This document shows, one piece after another, positions 1 to 11,899 of a stretch of 64,000 bases of DNA (its first letter is position 1; each line of letters opens with the position of its first letter). The DNA lies in assembly GCF_030272615.1 (NCBI RefSeq), contig NC_081410.1, forward strand, positions 117,311,140 to 117,375,139. Direction: 5' to 3'. The notes under the pieces were generated by a model. That model searched no databases. It was not told where the DNA came from and saw only the letters and a program-made list of their open reading frames with translations. This DNA is from Cryptomeria japonica. Its lineage: Eukaryota; Streptophyta; Pinopsida; Cupressales; Cupressaceae. A program made the translations under genes and the position numbers.

Positions 1-1
1 A

Positions 2-139
2 GGCCGCAAGGATGAGGGCAGAGAGAGACGCTTTGCAGCAAGAGGTTCTTCATCAGATGAGTAGGGCAGCTTATTATGTTGCGGCTTACAACGTAGTATT
101 TCCATTAGCGCAGGAGGTTGTTCCATACTTGTAGTATAC
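2..139 (+). CDS. C-terminal end of an ORF antisense to the gypsy element (partial)
   Basis: A plus-strand frame is open from the window edge to a TAG ending at 139. It is charged and probably helical (starts AARMRAERDALQQEV, ends FPLAQEVVPYL). If the TAG is a mutated codon, the same frame runs on through a proline-rich stretch (PPPPPPGDEGE) to a second TAG near 270. It lies downstream of integrase and opposite to it, the place where Tat elements may carry an antisense ORF, and where the 18154-32055 element has one. No family was recognised. It could instead be the end of an unrelated element on the plus strand. Confidence 0.4.
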
Positions 140-299
140 GACACGATCGGAGGGAGCTCGGGCACCTAGGCAGGATCCCGGTCAGCAAGCTCCTCCTCCT
201 CCACCACCTGGCGATGAGGGAGAGGCCGAGAGATATATTTTTCTATGTAGCTCTGAGATTTTTTTGTAGACACACCCATTTTTTGTAGCCCTTATGATT

Positions 300-1744
300 C
301 TTGCTCTGATGGGAGTTTGTATATGTCAGTTGACATCATTTTGTACTCTGAGACTATATGATATATATATGAGATTTGATTTGACTTCATTGTACTTGTG
401 TTGATTCATTTTTGAGATGCTTTCTATATGCTTTATTCTGTATGTATGCATATCTTTTCAGTATGGATGTATGTAATACAAATGAATATGAATGTCTATT
501 TTTGTTTCTTTTCTTATGCAAATAAATGAATGTAAATGAGTAATGAGTAATGCAAAAAATTATTTTTCTATGCAACAAGGTGAATGCAAATGAGTAATAA
601 TGAAATGTATGAATCTATATAAGATGTTTATGTATGCAGCTAACATCTCAAAACACAAGTACTCGATCAGAGAAATGATGAAAAAGAGACCACTTAGCTA
701 AGAAATGATGATGCCTCCAACTCTCATAAAATAAAGAGATCATTATTATCATACTGAAATCACTTTAGATTCACAAAATATAGAATGAAATAAAAAATGA
801 GATGCAAAATGAAATGCAACCTAAACGTAGTCACTGAATTTGAAATGCTTAAGTTTCATCACCGAGCGTTAACGAACATAACAAGCAGATTAGAGTTCCT
901 TTCTTTTCATGTGTAATATTAATTATCTTGTCCGCAATGACCCTTTTTTCATTCATATCCTTGGACAGATTTCACAGGGACCCGAATTGCATGATAAAGA
1001 AATTCCCTCAAAATAGACAAAGAAATGATGTGGAACCTCCCTGTAGCATACAAATAAGTAGAGTCGACGTATGTCTGGTGATTTCACCTTGATTTGAAGG
1101 CTCTTTTCACAGACACCCAGCTAATTAGATGTTTCCAAATCATCGGAATCATTCCTACAAGCAGAAAACAAATAAAATATTATGCCACCAATCCTTGCTC
1201 CTCCTAGTTAAGATAGACTTCCTTGAGTTACTTAGAGGGATAATAATCGAAAACCAATATAAAAGACAACACACAAAGAAAATTTTCATGCATAGCTCAA
1301 ACTGTTTAGTGATTGTTTTCCATGATGTTGTTTTGCTTGTTTTTTTAAGTGATAAAACTCTTCAGTAGTCCGGAGACAGGTGACTGATTCGGAGTGGACG
1401 ACCGGGGATCACTGACAGAAAGATGACTTGGTTGATACTGCTTAGGACATGTAAATTGCTCATTCGATTACCCTAAGACTAGGACATTGATCAGTTTCAA
1501 GCCATGAGGGTTCCAATAAACCAGGATGTCACAAAAGTGACTATAATATATGTACAAGTGAAAGCAAAGATGCAGGAAAGCAGGAATGCCAACGTTGCGT
1601 TGATAGATGGAGCGCTTGAGTACAAGAGGCACCTGTTTACCAGGTTTTCACCTGCTTGGTAGAGATTCATTTTTTTACCAAGGTGCCTGTTTACCAAGTT
1701 TTCACCAAGGCATTTTCACTCTCTTTTTTTTCCAGGACTGAATT
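300..1744. other. AT-rich region between integrase and the antisense ORF
   Basis: No gene was recognised. Around 480-620 the sequence is rich in ATGAATGCAAATGAGTAATG-like words, and 1130-1370 is AT-rich without coding character. A purine run on the minus strand at about 1718-1735 (AAAAAAAAGAGAG) resembles a polypurine tract, but no LTR start was confirmed beside it. Confidence 0.4.
1631..1706. repeat. Short direct repeat, two 22-bp copies
   Basis: The word CCTGTTTACCARGTTTTCACC occurs at 1631-1652 and 1685-1706, separated by about 32 bp that themselves contain partial copies (GCTTGGTAG, TACCAAGGT). It lies just beyond the integrase end of the minus-strand gypsy element. Function unknown. Confidence 0.6.
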
Positions 1745-2898
1745 CAGTTGTACAGGTTGCTGGAGCAAAGAATGATAAGTGAAGAATTTCTTCAAGTGGA
1801 TGGTGTTAATCAATTCACGGAGTTGTTCTCCTTCTGATGTTGAGAGTTGATAGGCACCAGAGTTGAAGACTGCAGTAACGATGTAGGGACCCAGCCAGTT
1901 GGGTTCAAACTTCTTTTGTTGTCTCGAAACTATTGATTTTTAGGATTTTCTCTCAGAACTAGGTCACCAACCTGAAATTCTCTTAGTCGGACCTTCTTGT
2001 TATATCCTTTGGACATTCTCTTTTGATACACTCTGAGATGATCAAACGCCACTTGCTGACGCTCATCCAGCAATTCTAGTTCTTGCAATCTAGATATTTT
2101 ATAGTCTTCATCAGTAACAAGACCTTGCAAAGAAACTCTTAGAGATGGTATTTCCACTTCAATAGGTAATACTGCTTCGGACCCATACACCAAAGAAAAA
2201 GGTGTATCCCTAGTAGGTGTTTTGATACTTGTTCTATAAGCCCATAATGCAGGATTGAGCTGCAGATGCCAATCCTTCCTAGATTTGTTCATTGTTCTGG
2301 GTAAGATAGTCAATAGGTTTTTGTTAGATGCCTCAGCTTGTCCATTATCTTGAGGATAATATACTGATGACCAGTGTTGTTTAATGTTGACTTTCTCACA
2401 GAGCTCATCTAGATCTTTATTCTTGAACTGTCCTCCATTATCAGTCACGATGGACGAAGGTATCCCATACTCGCAAATGATATAGTTTAGGATAAACAGA
2501 GCTACTTGTTTACTGGTTACTTTGGTGAGTGGAACCACTTCTACCCACTTGGTGAAATACTCAGTGGTAGTTATGATGAATTTGTGTCTGTTAGATGATG
2601 CAGGATATATCTGACCAATGAGATCAAAAGCCCATTGTTGAAAAGGCCAATGTGTAATGAAGGGTATGAGATCCCTTGTTGGAGCATGTATGAGGTTCCC
2701 ATGTCGCTGAAATTTCTCACAAGTCTTAGCAAATTTAATAACATCTTTCTCCATGTCTGGCCAGTAGTAGCCAGCCCGTAGTAGTTTCCGAGCTAAAGTA
2801 AGACCATTCAAATGAGATCCACAAATACCTTCATGGACTTCCAATAATGCACGTTTAGATTCTTCGATTTCTAGACACCTAAGCAATGTACCATCCAA
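1745..2898 (-). pseudogene. Gypsy integrase, near-complete but broken at the C-terminus
   Basis: The 322-residue frame (2898-1930) carries an integrase zinc-binding region with His22 and His29. Of the expected CX2C pair only Cys60 is present; the second is Phe63. The catalytic core keeps all three acidic residues: Asp92 (WAFDLIG), Asp153 (VTDNGG) and Glu189 (NGQAEASN), the last two 36 residues apart as in DDE integrases. The frame ends in a TAG at 1930. After a frame change the coding signal resumes (NWLGPYIV, then HLKKFF) to about 1745, the usual gypsy integrase tail. No chromodomain follows. In the living element it would join cDNA to host DNA. It is now inactive because of the stop and the missing zinc ligand. 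Confidence 0.88.
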
Positions 2899-3106
2899 AC
2901 CTCATCTAAATAGATCATTATCAATGATAACATACCACGAAGCATTTCGGGTTAGGTTCCTTTTCTCATTATGGGTAAGATTTTTAGGGATAATTTGGTC
3001 TCGTAGATAAGAGTAAATGTGGTTGTATCGGGATGAGTCATGTCCAATAATAGACTAGACTATTTGGGTCTCAGGAGAATCATAGGCAGGGTAATGTTAC
3101 TCTTCC

Positions 3107-3519
3107 ACCAGGAATTCAAAGCAAAAATTCGATTCTTGTAACTCAGGTATAGACGCCAAGGTGGCCATAGCATCTGCTGCTCTATTTGCGGATCTAGGAA
3201 TCTGTTGGAATGATACAAAAGCAAAACATTTCTTAAGATCATCCACCATCCTCTTATAAGGCATTAGTTTCTCATCTCGAGTCTAATATGTATCATTGAT
3301 TTGATTGATGATCAGCTGAGAATCTCCATAAATGTATAATTTTGCAACTTTCCATTCGATAGCTAGCTTTATCTCGTTTACCAAAGCTTCATATTTTGCA
3401 ATATTGTTTGTGCAAGGGAAAAGAGTCTTATAAGACTTTGGGATTGAATACTTCTGAGGAGTAATAAATAGTATTCCAACACCGGAACCATTTTGAGTGA
3501 AAGAGCCATCAAAGAACAT
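3107..3519 (-). pseudogene. Archaeal-type RNase H (aRNH) downstream of RT-RNase H
   Basis: The frame starts MFFDGSFTQNGSGVGIL, with the first catalytic Asp in FDGS, followed by AKYEALVNEIKLA (Glu) and YGDSQLIINQI (Asp). After an in-frame TAG at 3283 the same frame continues to IPRSANRAADAMATLAS, the characteristic last helix with its Asp. This is the second, plant or archaeal-like RNase H acquired by Tat-lineage gypsy elements. Here it lies between the native RNase H and integrase, the common place. All acidic positions are visible; the stop breaks the protein. Confidence 0.82.
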
Positions 3520-3677
3520 CTTTCAGGGTTGTTGAGTAAGGTGCATTATTGATTCATCTGGAAACTCTATATGCAGTGGTTGAGTGTCTTCAAGTGGAGC
3601 TTCAACAAGTTGATCTGCAATTACCTATCCTTTTATGGCTTTGCATTCCACATATTCAATATAAAACTTTGTAAGGA

Positions 3678-4075
3678 TCATGACCCATTTTGCCAATCTT
3701 CCTTTAGTGTTGCTTTGTTGAGAAGATATTTGAGCGGATCAATTTTAGCCACCAGCTTGACTGAATGTGCTAACATGTAGTGTCTCAATTTTTGTGATGC
3801 AAAGACTAATGTCAAGCATGATTTTTCTATTATAGTGTAGTTCATTTCATAAGACACCAATGCTCTGTTGATGTAATATATAGCTCGTTCCTTTTTATTG
3901 TCATCATGTTGTGCCATAAGTGCCCCAATGATGAATTAGTTCCTGATATGTATAAGATCAATGGTTTACCCTGAATTGGTGGCATTAATATTGGTGGATT
4001 GGATAGGTACTCTTTGATTTGTTGAAGATGTTGTTCATATTCCTGATCCCAGTTGTATATTACTCCTTTCCTCAA
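3678..4075 (-). pseudogene. Gypsy RNase H domain, frameshifted
   Basis: Two overlapping minus frames make up one domain. 4075-3842 has the connection region (LQQIKEYLSNPPIL, then PLILYISGTNSSLG). 3917-3678 continues with ERAIYYINRALVSYEMNY, then CLTLVFASQKLRHYM and KIDPLKYLL. This is the Ty3/gypsy RNase H that degrades RNA in the RNA-DNA hybrid. The usual first Asp is replaced (LYIS), as is frequent in elements that carry an extra RNase H. One frameshift at about 3910 separates the halves. Confidence 0.8.
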
Positions 4076-4883
4076 CTTTTGTGAAAGGTTGAGCTTTGTC
4101 TGCTAGCTGAGAAATGAAGCATCTAATTGATTGGAGATGTCCCTGTAAACTTCTCATTTGACTGATGTTCTTTGGAGGTGGCATTTCCATTATAGCTTGG
4201 AACTTCTCAGGATCAACCTTGATTCCCTTCTTTGAAATGATGTAGCCAAGTAATTTCCTAGATGTCACTCCGAATGCACATTTTTTTGGATTTAACCGGA
4301 GTTTGAATTTTTCCATTTTATCTAGCATAGGGCCTAGCTCTTGAATATGTGTGGATCTCTTCATAGTCTTCACTAAAGTGTCATCAACATAATCTTCCGT
4401 ATTCTTATGCATCATGTCACGAAAGATAGTAGTTACTGCTCTTTGGTAGGTTGCTCATGCATTCTTTAGCCCAAATGGCATGACATTCCAGCAAAAGGTT
4501 CCCCATGCACAGGTGAAAGCTATCTTTTCTTGATCTCCAGGGGCTATTTTGATCTGATTATAGCCGAAGAATCCATCCATTAGTGAGTACATCTCATACC
4601 TAGCAATCATGTCAACTATCATATCAATGTTTGGTAATAGAAAGTCATCCTTTGGACAAGATTTGTTGAGATCTCTGAAGTTTGTGCAAACTCTAATAGA
4701 TTTGTCTGCCTTTGACACAGGTACTATGTTTGAAATCCATTCTGCATAGTCTATAGCTCTGATGAATCCAACTTTTAGCAATTTTTCTAGCTCAGCCTTG
4801 ACTAGTAGTGCCACATGAGGGTGCATCTTACATAGTTTTTGCTTGACTGGTTTAACTCCTAGTGTGATAGAAAGATCGTGCAT
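4035..4883 (-). pseudogene. Gypsy reverse transcriptase
   Basis: The N-terminal half (4883-4455) shows IVPVSKADKSIRVCTNFRDL, DFLLPNIDMIVD, YSLMDGFFGYNQIKIAP and WNVMPFGLKNA, the ordered RT blocks. The C-terminal half (4415-4035) starts with the catalytic DYVDDTLV box and continues with LNPKKCAFGV and LLGYIISKKGI. A stop at about 4455 separates the halves, but ATYQRA is readable across it. The preceding FAWTYSDMPG motif (about 4920) is the typical run-in to RT in this lineage. YVDD is preserved although the ORF is broken. Confidence 0.9.
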
Positions 4884-6867
4884 GATAAGATCAAGATCCA
4901 GCCTGGCATATCAGAGTATGTCCATGCAAAGTTGATCTTCTTTTCTAAAAATAGATGAGTGAAATATTTCAATTCTTCTGTTGATATTGATTGAGCTATA
5001 TGAATGATGTGTGGTGTCTCTAGACTCCCAATGTTCACTGGTTGGGTTGTCTCAATCAATATAGAAGACCTTTCCTGAAAATGACTTGGCAGTATATCAA
5101 GTATCTCACCTTCAGGCGCGTTAGAGAGGTTTTCACCCTTAGGTACATCCTTTATTTTTTCTTTTTTAGATTCTGACACTGCCACGATGTGGTTTTAGCC
5201 ATCAGATCTTTTATTTTTATTTTTCTTATTTTTGTGACTAAGATACTTGATATCTATTTTAGTCATGTTTTCACTCTATTCACTAGTGGAAGAGTCCATA
5301 GGTTCAACTGCATTGAGATAATAGGCTAACGTATAGTCATTGGCAAAAGTAGGTATATTCATGTGCTGGTTTTGTAAAGTATAGTCAATTAGTTCTAGAT
5401 GTAGTAAGGATAAATGTTGGACAGGTTCGAGGGAGCCCACGGTATTGTCACCACAACTGCGGATCGAAAAGTCGAGTTCTAGAAGGATACCTTGCGTAAA
5501 TGTCTTGAGACCAGGAAGAGTCAGAACATGATTATTAAAGTGCACGTTAATATTTAGTTGACCTAATCCAATAGACATACTTGTAGCATCGTTCTCTATG
5601 CCAAACTAGACTTCATATCGTGGTTCAACAATAATAAGATCAGTAGACAAATTTTCATCATTTACGTCAGATGATTAAGAGTTTGATGCTGAGTAGATAT
5701 TGTCAAAAATAGGATTGTTGTCAGAGTCATTAGATGAAGTTTCTGAGTCTTCTTCAAGTGATTTAGTGAATATATGTATAGTATCAACACCAACATCTTT
5801 AATGTTGCAAGTTCCTTCATTCAAGATCTGGCTCATTTATCATTTATATCTGACACACCTGTTGACATGATCTTGATGTTTCTGTGACTCCCTGTCGTCT
5901 ACTCCATTCAGTTTCCTCTGGACTGATGACTAGTTTTGCTTCTGTAGCTTCCAATTCTTCCTGTGTATTACCATACCTGATTTGTTTTGTCTTAGTATAG
6001 GGGTACATAATAGATGAAAAAATTTCTGGTATTCTTCCTTCCTTCAGTCCTTGTTTATAGTTTGCTTGTCTTTTTTGTCTAATTTCCTGTATCTCCTTTT
6101 CTAGTTTTATGTGCATCAACTCTTGAGTATCATTTGTGATGCTAGTAGACTCTTCTGGAGTTTCTATAGTGGATGTATCTGAGAGGTGATCTGGACCCCA
6201 TTCATACTCATTTGAGTCAGTCTTTGAATCTTCTACTTGTTGCCTACTAGTGTATGTGACCGGAATTTTTAGCGATGTAAACAATTCCCTCATTCTTTCT
6301 ACTTCCTCTTTTATATCTTCTTGGACTTCTACTTCTTGTAGTATTATAGCTGATACCATCAAAACTTGAGTACTGACTGTTTCTTCTCTCTTGATTGCTA
6401 GTTCCTCTTGTTCTTTTTCATAGCCTTCTTGAATCTGTTGAGTGTTTACTTCCTGTAATGTTGAAGGTAGTGTCTTTTTCTTCCACTTAATCTTAGAAGC
6501 ATGTTTTTCTCGGATTGTATCCTAGTCCAGCTTTATCATTTGTGGACTTTGTTTGCAACTGAATCGGTTCAATAATACCCTCTTGATGTTTTCCCAGAGG
6601 ACCAGTACTTGAATATCCCATGTGTTGAATCATTTTATAGCCAGGACCATATTGGGTTGGGGAAATCTCAAAATGTCGTACTTCCTCGTTTTGACTGTCT
6701 TCCTTGAAAAGCCATTTAAGAACTGCATCCTCTTCTATTTCATCTGCCAGAGAAGTAGAATACTATACAAAAAGACCATCATATATGATATTCGGAGTTG
6801 AAGTTTGTGTTCTCATAGCCTCTAATGGTTTGCCCAACTGTTTTGGTGATGAAGGAAGAGAAACTAA
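4884..6867 (-). pseudogene. Protease-RT spacer of the gypsy polyprotein
   Basis: About 2 kb between protease and RT contains several minus frames: 5185-4859, 5578-5276 and 6362-5844. They are acidic or charged and have no enzymatic motif I recognise. The 6362-5844 frame is Glu/Lys-rich and probably coiled coil (ELMHIKLEKEIQEIRQ). The 5185-4859 frame ends with the pre-RT motif LKYFTHLFLEKKINFAWTY. A long linker between protease and RT is typical of Tat and Ogre-like elements. Stops at several points interrupt it. Confidence 0.6.
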
Positions 6868-7491
6868 TCAAAGTATCGGTTCTATCTTGTAGCCATCCAA
6901 GTCAGTATTTGTAATCTTCAATTTATTTTCTAAGTTTTTCATCAAGGCTTGTGGATTTTCATTTGTAGAGGATTCCTTATTGTGAGGCACAAAAGTATCA
7001 GCACCTTTTGTTAATGCATTACATGTGACATTTGTATCAGCAAGAATACTGACTTCAACTTCATTATAAGGAAATTTTAAGCATTGATGGTACATTGATG
7101 GAACTGTCTTCATTTCATGGATCCACGGCCTGCCCAGTAAGATATTGTATGACAGAGGAAGATCGAGTACCTGGAAAAGAACATCTCTTTCTATAGGTCC
7201 CACTCTAATTGGTAATGATACCAGACCTTTAGAGGTCCTTTCTTCTTCATCATAAGCTTTAATTGTTATTTTCTTGGCGGGATCACTGACATTTTCATAA
7301 AATCCTAGTTTTGTAAGCAGACTGTAAGTACAGATATTCAACCCTGTGCCTCCATCTATCAAAACACGTTTAACTCTATGTTTATAGATCATGGCTTCAA
7401 TATGCAATGGTTGGTTATGTGGATGATTTAGCGATTTGTCATCTTCCTCATAAAAGGTTAGATAGTGAGGTGAAGTTAGATGACCCACCAT
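6868..7491 (-). pseudogene. Retropepsin-like aspartic protease of the gypsy element
   Basis: The 207-residue frame has the active-site signature VLIDGGTGLNICTYSLL. The Asp-Gly-Gly form with a following Asn is seen in Tat-type elements rather than the canonical DTG/DSG. Further on, LGRPWIHEMKTVPS matches the region around the second fold motif, and YNEVEVS resembles the end of the protease domain. In a living element it would cut the Gag-Pol polyprotein. The domain itself is uninterrupted. Confidence 0.8.
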
Positions 7492-7623
7492 AGACTAAAA
7501 CCAATCAATATCTAAGTCTTTTGGAACATTAGTGGTGAGCAACACATTTTCCAAGATCTTGTTGTGAGCAAAAGAGATTTTTAGCAATTCAAAGATTGAG
7601 ATTTGAGCATTTGTCCTTTTCAA

Positions 7624-9554
7624 CTATTCAACAATGCTATATCCAGAGGATGATGTTGAAGTTAGCCTTTTAAATTTATCAAATGTTGATTCTTTTTGTT
7701 TGTTTGACGAGGCTGGTAGGTTTGATGTGGCTTGAGCTGGAGTTGAAGAACTAGCTCCTTGGAGAGTGACTTTCTTTTGAGAACAGGTCATAGCTCTTGC
7801 ATATCGTGATTCATTTTGTTTATCTTGGACTATAATCACATTGCAATATTCAGATTGGGAAGGCTCAACCATGTTGATGACGTTGTCATTGCTAGTATAA
7901 GTATAATTTACTTTGGCACCTCCTTTGGTCTTTGAGGAATCACCTTGTTCATAAACAAGTGAAGGGTCCTTAAATACTTTGTGATCAGCATTGGTCGGGT
8001 GATTCCTGACAACAATTTTACCAGCATCTATGAGATCTAGAATCTCATGCTTGAGCTTCATGCAGTTGTTTGTGTTATGACCTTATTTCGATGGTAGTCA
8101 TAGTATTCATTTTCTCTCCACCATTTTGATTTGATTTCTGGATCATATGGCCTGGAATTATCTGGTAGCGTTATCAGTTTGTTTGCCAATAAAGATTTGA
8201 AAGCGGATTCATATGATTCTTCAAGAGGAGTGAAATCACGCTTAGGTTTGGAAAGCCAAGGTTTCTCTTTGAACCACTCTTTTGTTTTCTTCGGCAGATT
8301 TTCTATTGCAGCTTCAGCTGCTTTGAATGCTTGTATGCCACTAGCCAAGTTGAATATCGTGGGCTTTGAGTTGTTTTTAATAGTGTCTACTACTCCATCA
8401 TTAACAACATTCTTGTTGTTGTCTTTGCCATACTTCCAATACTTTTTCTTCTCTTTAGAGCTAGATCCTGGTTGTGTTTCTTTCCAAGGTGAGATATCCC
8501 CCTTCTTTATAAGCACATCTTCCATTCAAATAGAATTATCTACCATTTTGTTAAATGATGGGTGTACTTTCATTTGGATACTATATTTCAATTCTGGGAC
8601 CAAGTTGTTGGCAAATATATCCATTTTCTCATAATCTAGGATAGGTCGTGAAAACCTAGAGAACATCTTTCTCCAACGTTGGAGGAAAGTGAGAAAAGGC
8701 TCCCCTGTTTTCTATTTAGTATTGCAGAGCTCGATCATAGTCACAGGATGTCGAATGTTATATGAGTATTGTTGTAAAAATAGTTGGATTAGTTCTTCAA
8801 ACGTTTTTATTCCTTTAGGTAGACTTGAGAACCTTTCCATGGCTTGTCCTCCCAAAATCCTTGGAAAAAGGCGCATGAGATACGTTTGATCGTGCATGAA
8901 CTCCATACAGGTAGCATAAAATTCTCTGACATGATCTTGAGGATCTAAGGTACCATCATATTTGTCAAATTTTGGGATCTCAACTCGTGAAGGAAATGCA
9001 AGCATTTATAGATTTTTGTCAAATGGAAAGGGGCATATTGTCTCTAGAGAATATTGGTTTGGGGACTTATCCTTATTTTTCAGTTCTGTGATCTCAGTCT
9101 ATAAGGCTAGTAATTGTCTATGTACTGTTATTATAGGTGATTCTTCCTTTTTAGTAACAAGAGTCTGAACGTCATATCCAATAGGAAGTTCAGCACCTTG
9201 TTTTGCTAGTTTTAAGAAATAGTCTTCTTTTTCACTAGCCAAGATAACTTTCATCATTTTTTGGAAGTCTTTATCCTTTTGACATTCATGAATATCTTTT
9301 TCTGGAGGTTTAGAGTCTTCAGCTTCACTTGATGAGGAATCATTATCGGTTTCGTAAATACTAAGGTTGTCTTTTTCATTATGTTTCGTCTCATGTATAG
9401 TGGGAGACTCAGGTTCATCAAAAATTGGTACCCCTGATGATGAAGGTTTATCAATGAGCGGGTCCTTCGTGTAATATGGGTTATCTTGATATGTGAAGGA
9501 TTGTCCTTTGCCTTTGGCCTCTTTCTTATGATAACTCCTAGTTTGAGTAGGCAT
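7624..9554 (-). pseudogene. Gag of the minus-strand gypsy element
   Basis: The start is taken at 9554 (MPTQTRSYHKKEAKGKGQ), followed by an acidic, Ser-rich N-terminus. The retrotransposon gag core is in 9005-8712 (PKFDKYDGTLDPQDHVREFY, then GGQAMERFSSLPKGIKTFEE). 8525-8058 leads to a CX2H-type knuckle whose first Cys is Tyr (YYDYH), with GHNTNNC continuing after a frameshift near 8080. 8061-7624 is the C-terminal tail. Stops at about 9099, 8710 and 8527 and one frameshift break it. Gag would form the particle that packages element RNA. Confidence 0.8.
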
Positions 9555-9642
9555 TTTTATGGATTAGTGTGACCTAAAGTTGTTTGTGATGCAGAGGTCA
9601 AGATCAAATTCAGAGCTAGTTATTCGGTTAACGTATTGTTTG

Positions 9643-9783
9643 AGAGAAGCAACTAAGATTTAGTCTGGTTTCAGGAAAGATCTATCCTATATAAGACGTT
9701 TATCTAAGTTGATTCGAGAGCAGTGACTAAGATTTGGTCTAGTTTCAAGAATGATCTATCTTGTATAAGACATTATCTAAGTG
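9643..9783. repeat. Imperfect tandem pair of about 68 bp in the gypsy leader
   Basis: Copies at about 9643-9710 and 9717-9783 share the pattern ACTAAGATTTRGTCTRGTTTC, then GATCTATC and TATAAGAC, ending in ATCTAAGT. The pair lies just upstream of gag in the untranslated leader. Origin is probably replication slippage. Confidence 0.7.
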
Positions 9784-11899
9784 ACTTAAGTTTGATAAGT
9801 AGTTGATTGAACTAGCTGAAAGATGATCAACCAAATCGTGCAACACAAATGGCAGAGGTACACTGTCTTGATCTGTTTATGCTTAGGATGATGATAACAA
9901 GTATTATGCTCATTGTAGACTATTTTAGGCAAGTTTGACTGCTCTGTACTGACAAAATCAGAGATTTGTAATACAGGTTTTAATGAGCTGGACGATAATT
10001 CAATAGCTTCAGGATGACAAAAATTGTGTCTCGTACGAGTTGTTGCCTAGTACTGTACGACAGATGGGTATGTCTAGGACAATAGACTATTCAATGCAAT
10101 TGTTTATCGTAGGACATAGGATTCAGCCTCCGACGACAGACTGTTATGATTCATATGACATAGTATTGAAGCTCAAATGATAAATAATTAGACTCGTACG
10201 ACACAAAATATGAAGCGGGACGATAAATGATCAGATTTGTACGACTGTTCATAGGACAGAGACTAAATTCTGAGTTTTCAATAGCTGAGTATGACAACCG
10301 AGTATGACCAATTTTGAGATGGATTGATTTTTTACTAGGATAGACTAGTTTTGGACAGAGTTTCAACTTACGATAGGCTAGTTCTGACACGGACAAAGTT
10401 TTTGATCACTGAGTTGTTTCTTGTTTTCTCCAGTTTTGGTATTCCAGTTTTAGTTTGAGGGATGAAAACACAGAAAACACGTAGTATGAATAGTAACTCC
10501 AATCATAGCATGAAAACCCTACAAAATTTACTGAGAGAAGAAAACCTTTGCTTGTAGACTCAGGTACACACCCAATAGCTAATCAGAATACGGCTGCTGA
10601 GTCTCACGCAATGGATTCTCAATGTCGTATTATCCGACTCCAAATGCTAATGGGGGCATGAAATAACAAGTATCTTGGTAGAGTTATTATCTCTCTTGCA
10701 CAAAGATTATCCCCCTTTCGGAGGTGAACCGGATAGCTTTTAATTTTAATTGGATCTAGTAAGGGGTTTGTTCGGCACATCGAGGTATAAACTTAATTAA
10801 GAGGTCTCACAGCCTTGAAAACCAAGGTTTAATATACTCGAAGGTACTGAGGAGAGCTATTCCCGAGCACTGTCGTTGACTTGATTTTCATCAAATCATG
10901 TTTATTTTATAGTGGGTTGGAGTACTTGGTGTTTAGTCATTCCCACTTAGGTCGTTCCCCTCACACCGGTCGTAACGCCTTTAAGAGTTTTTAAGCTCCT
11001 CAGGAGGGCAGGCCTGCTAAAGATGTACAAATCTCAAACAAAGAAAATGCCTCAAGGGTCTGGATTTTTTATTGTCTAAAAGACAAGAGCATACTCTCCT
11101 ACCTCTCAGAATTTACTTAAAACACAAAATACATTTTTTTTCTTTAACCAGATAGCAATTTAGGTACCTAAAAATGAATTTAAAGAATACACGATGTTTG
11201 GTCGATACTTCTCAGGCAACCTGCAAGGATAATGAATCAATAGTCATATTGTCTTTATTTGACAAGCATATTCTTCGACAAGCGTTTTGCAAAAAACTGA
11301 TTAGGCTGTGAAAATTTCTCAGACAGACAAAATACAATTCAGGGTCAGTCGTCAGTATAATCAATTTGAACAGAAAACCAGAATCATAAAATTTGCTTTT
11401 TTTCTCTTTTTAACAAGGAAAAATATAGAATCGTATGACAGTATTTACCATATCGTGCGATAAACAATTACAGTTCATATGACACCTATAGTTTTTCATT
11501 TTGGCTTGTGAGAAATATCGTATGATATTTCGTAGAGACTGTACAGACGAAAATCCGAAAAGTCAAAAATCTGAAAAATAACAAAAATAAAAAGTCAGTC
11601 TTTTTTATCTGCAAGACACAACACTTCAATTAAGTCATTACATGTATGGTTAGACAGATATAAGCACATGAATACTAAAACCATAACAAATCGACCAATT
11701 GCCTTCTAAAAGATGCGAGTATAAGATTGCTCTTAGATTTTTATAAGCAATACTTGTGACTAGACTACACCAAGACGAAGTATTTAATCTATATGAGCAT
11801 GAGATTAAGCTAAATGGATGCAAGATGGATGAAAGATTCAAGCAATAATGAATTCAAGCAATCATGGATAAAACTAAATATGGATGCAAATAATAAAAA
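9784..11899 (-). other. Leader / 5' LTR inner part of the gypsy element, boundary not resolved
   Basis: No coding sequence was recognised. The LTR end and primer-binding site should fall here, but no convincing PBS was found. From about 10020 to 11550 short words built on TCGTACGAC or CGTATGACA recur at least eight times at irregular spacing. 10690-10990 is GC-richer with a run of CCCCC and AGGAGGGCAGGCC. Confidence 0.4.

Noticed and set aside
1718-1735. Polypurine tract and 3' LTR start for the minus gypsy element at 1720
   Set aside because: The sequence after it does not match the LTR start TGTAATACCC at 12726, and an ORF tail at 2-139 suggests the 3' region continues further left.
8131-8634. 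167-residue plus-strand ORF
   Set aside because: Shadow of the gypsy gag on the opposite strand; no domain and the minus frames are clearly coding.
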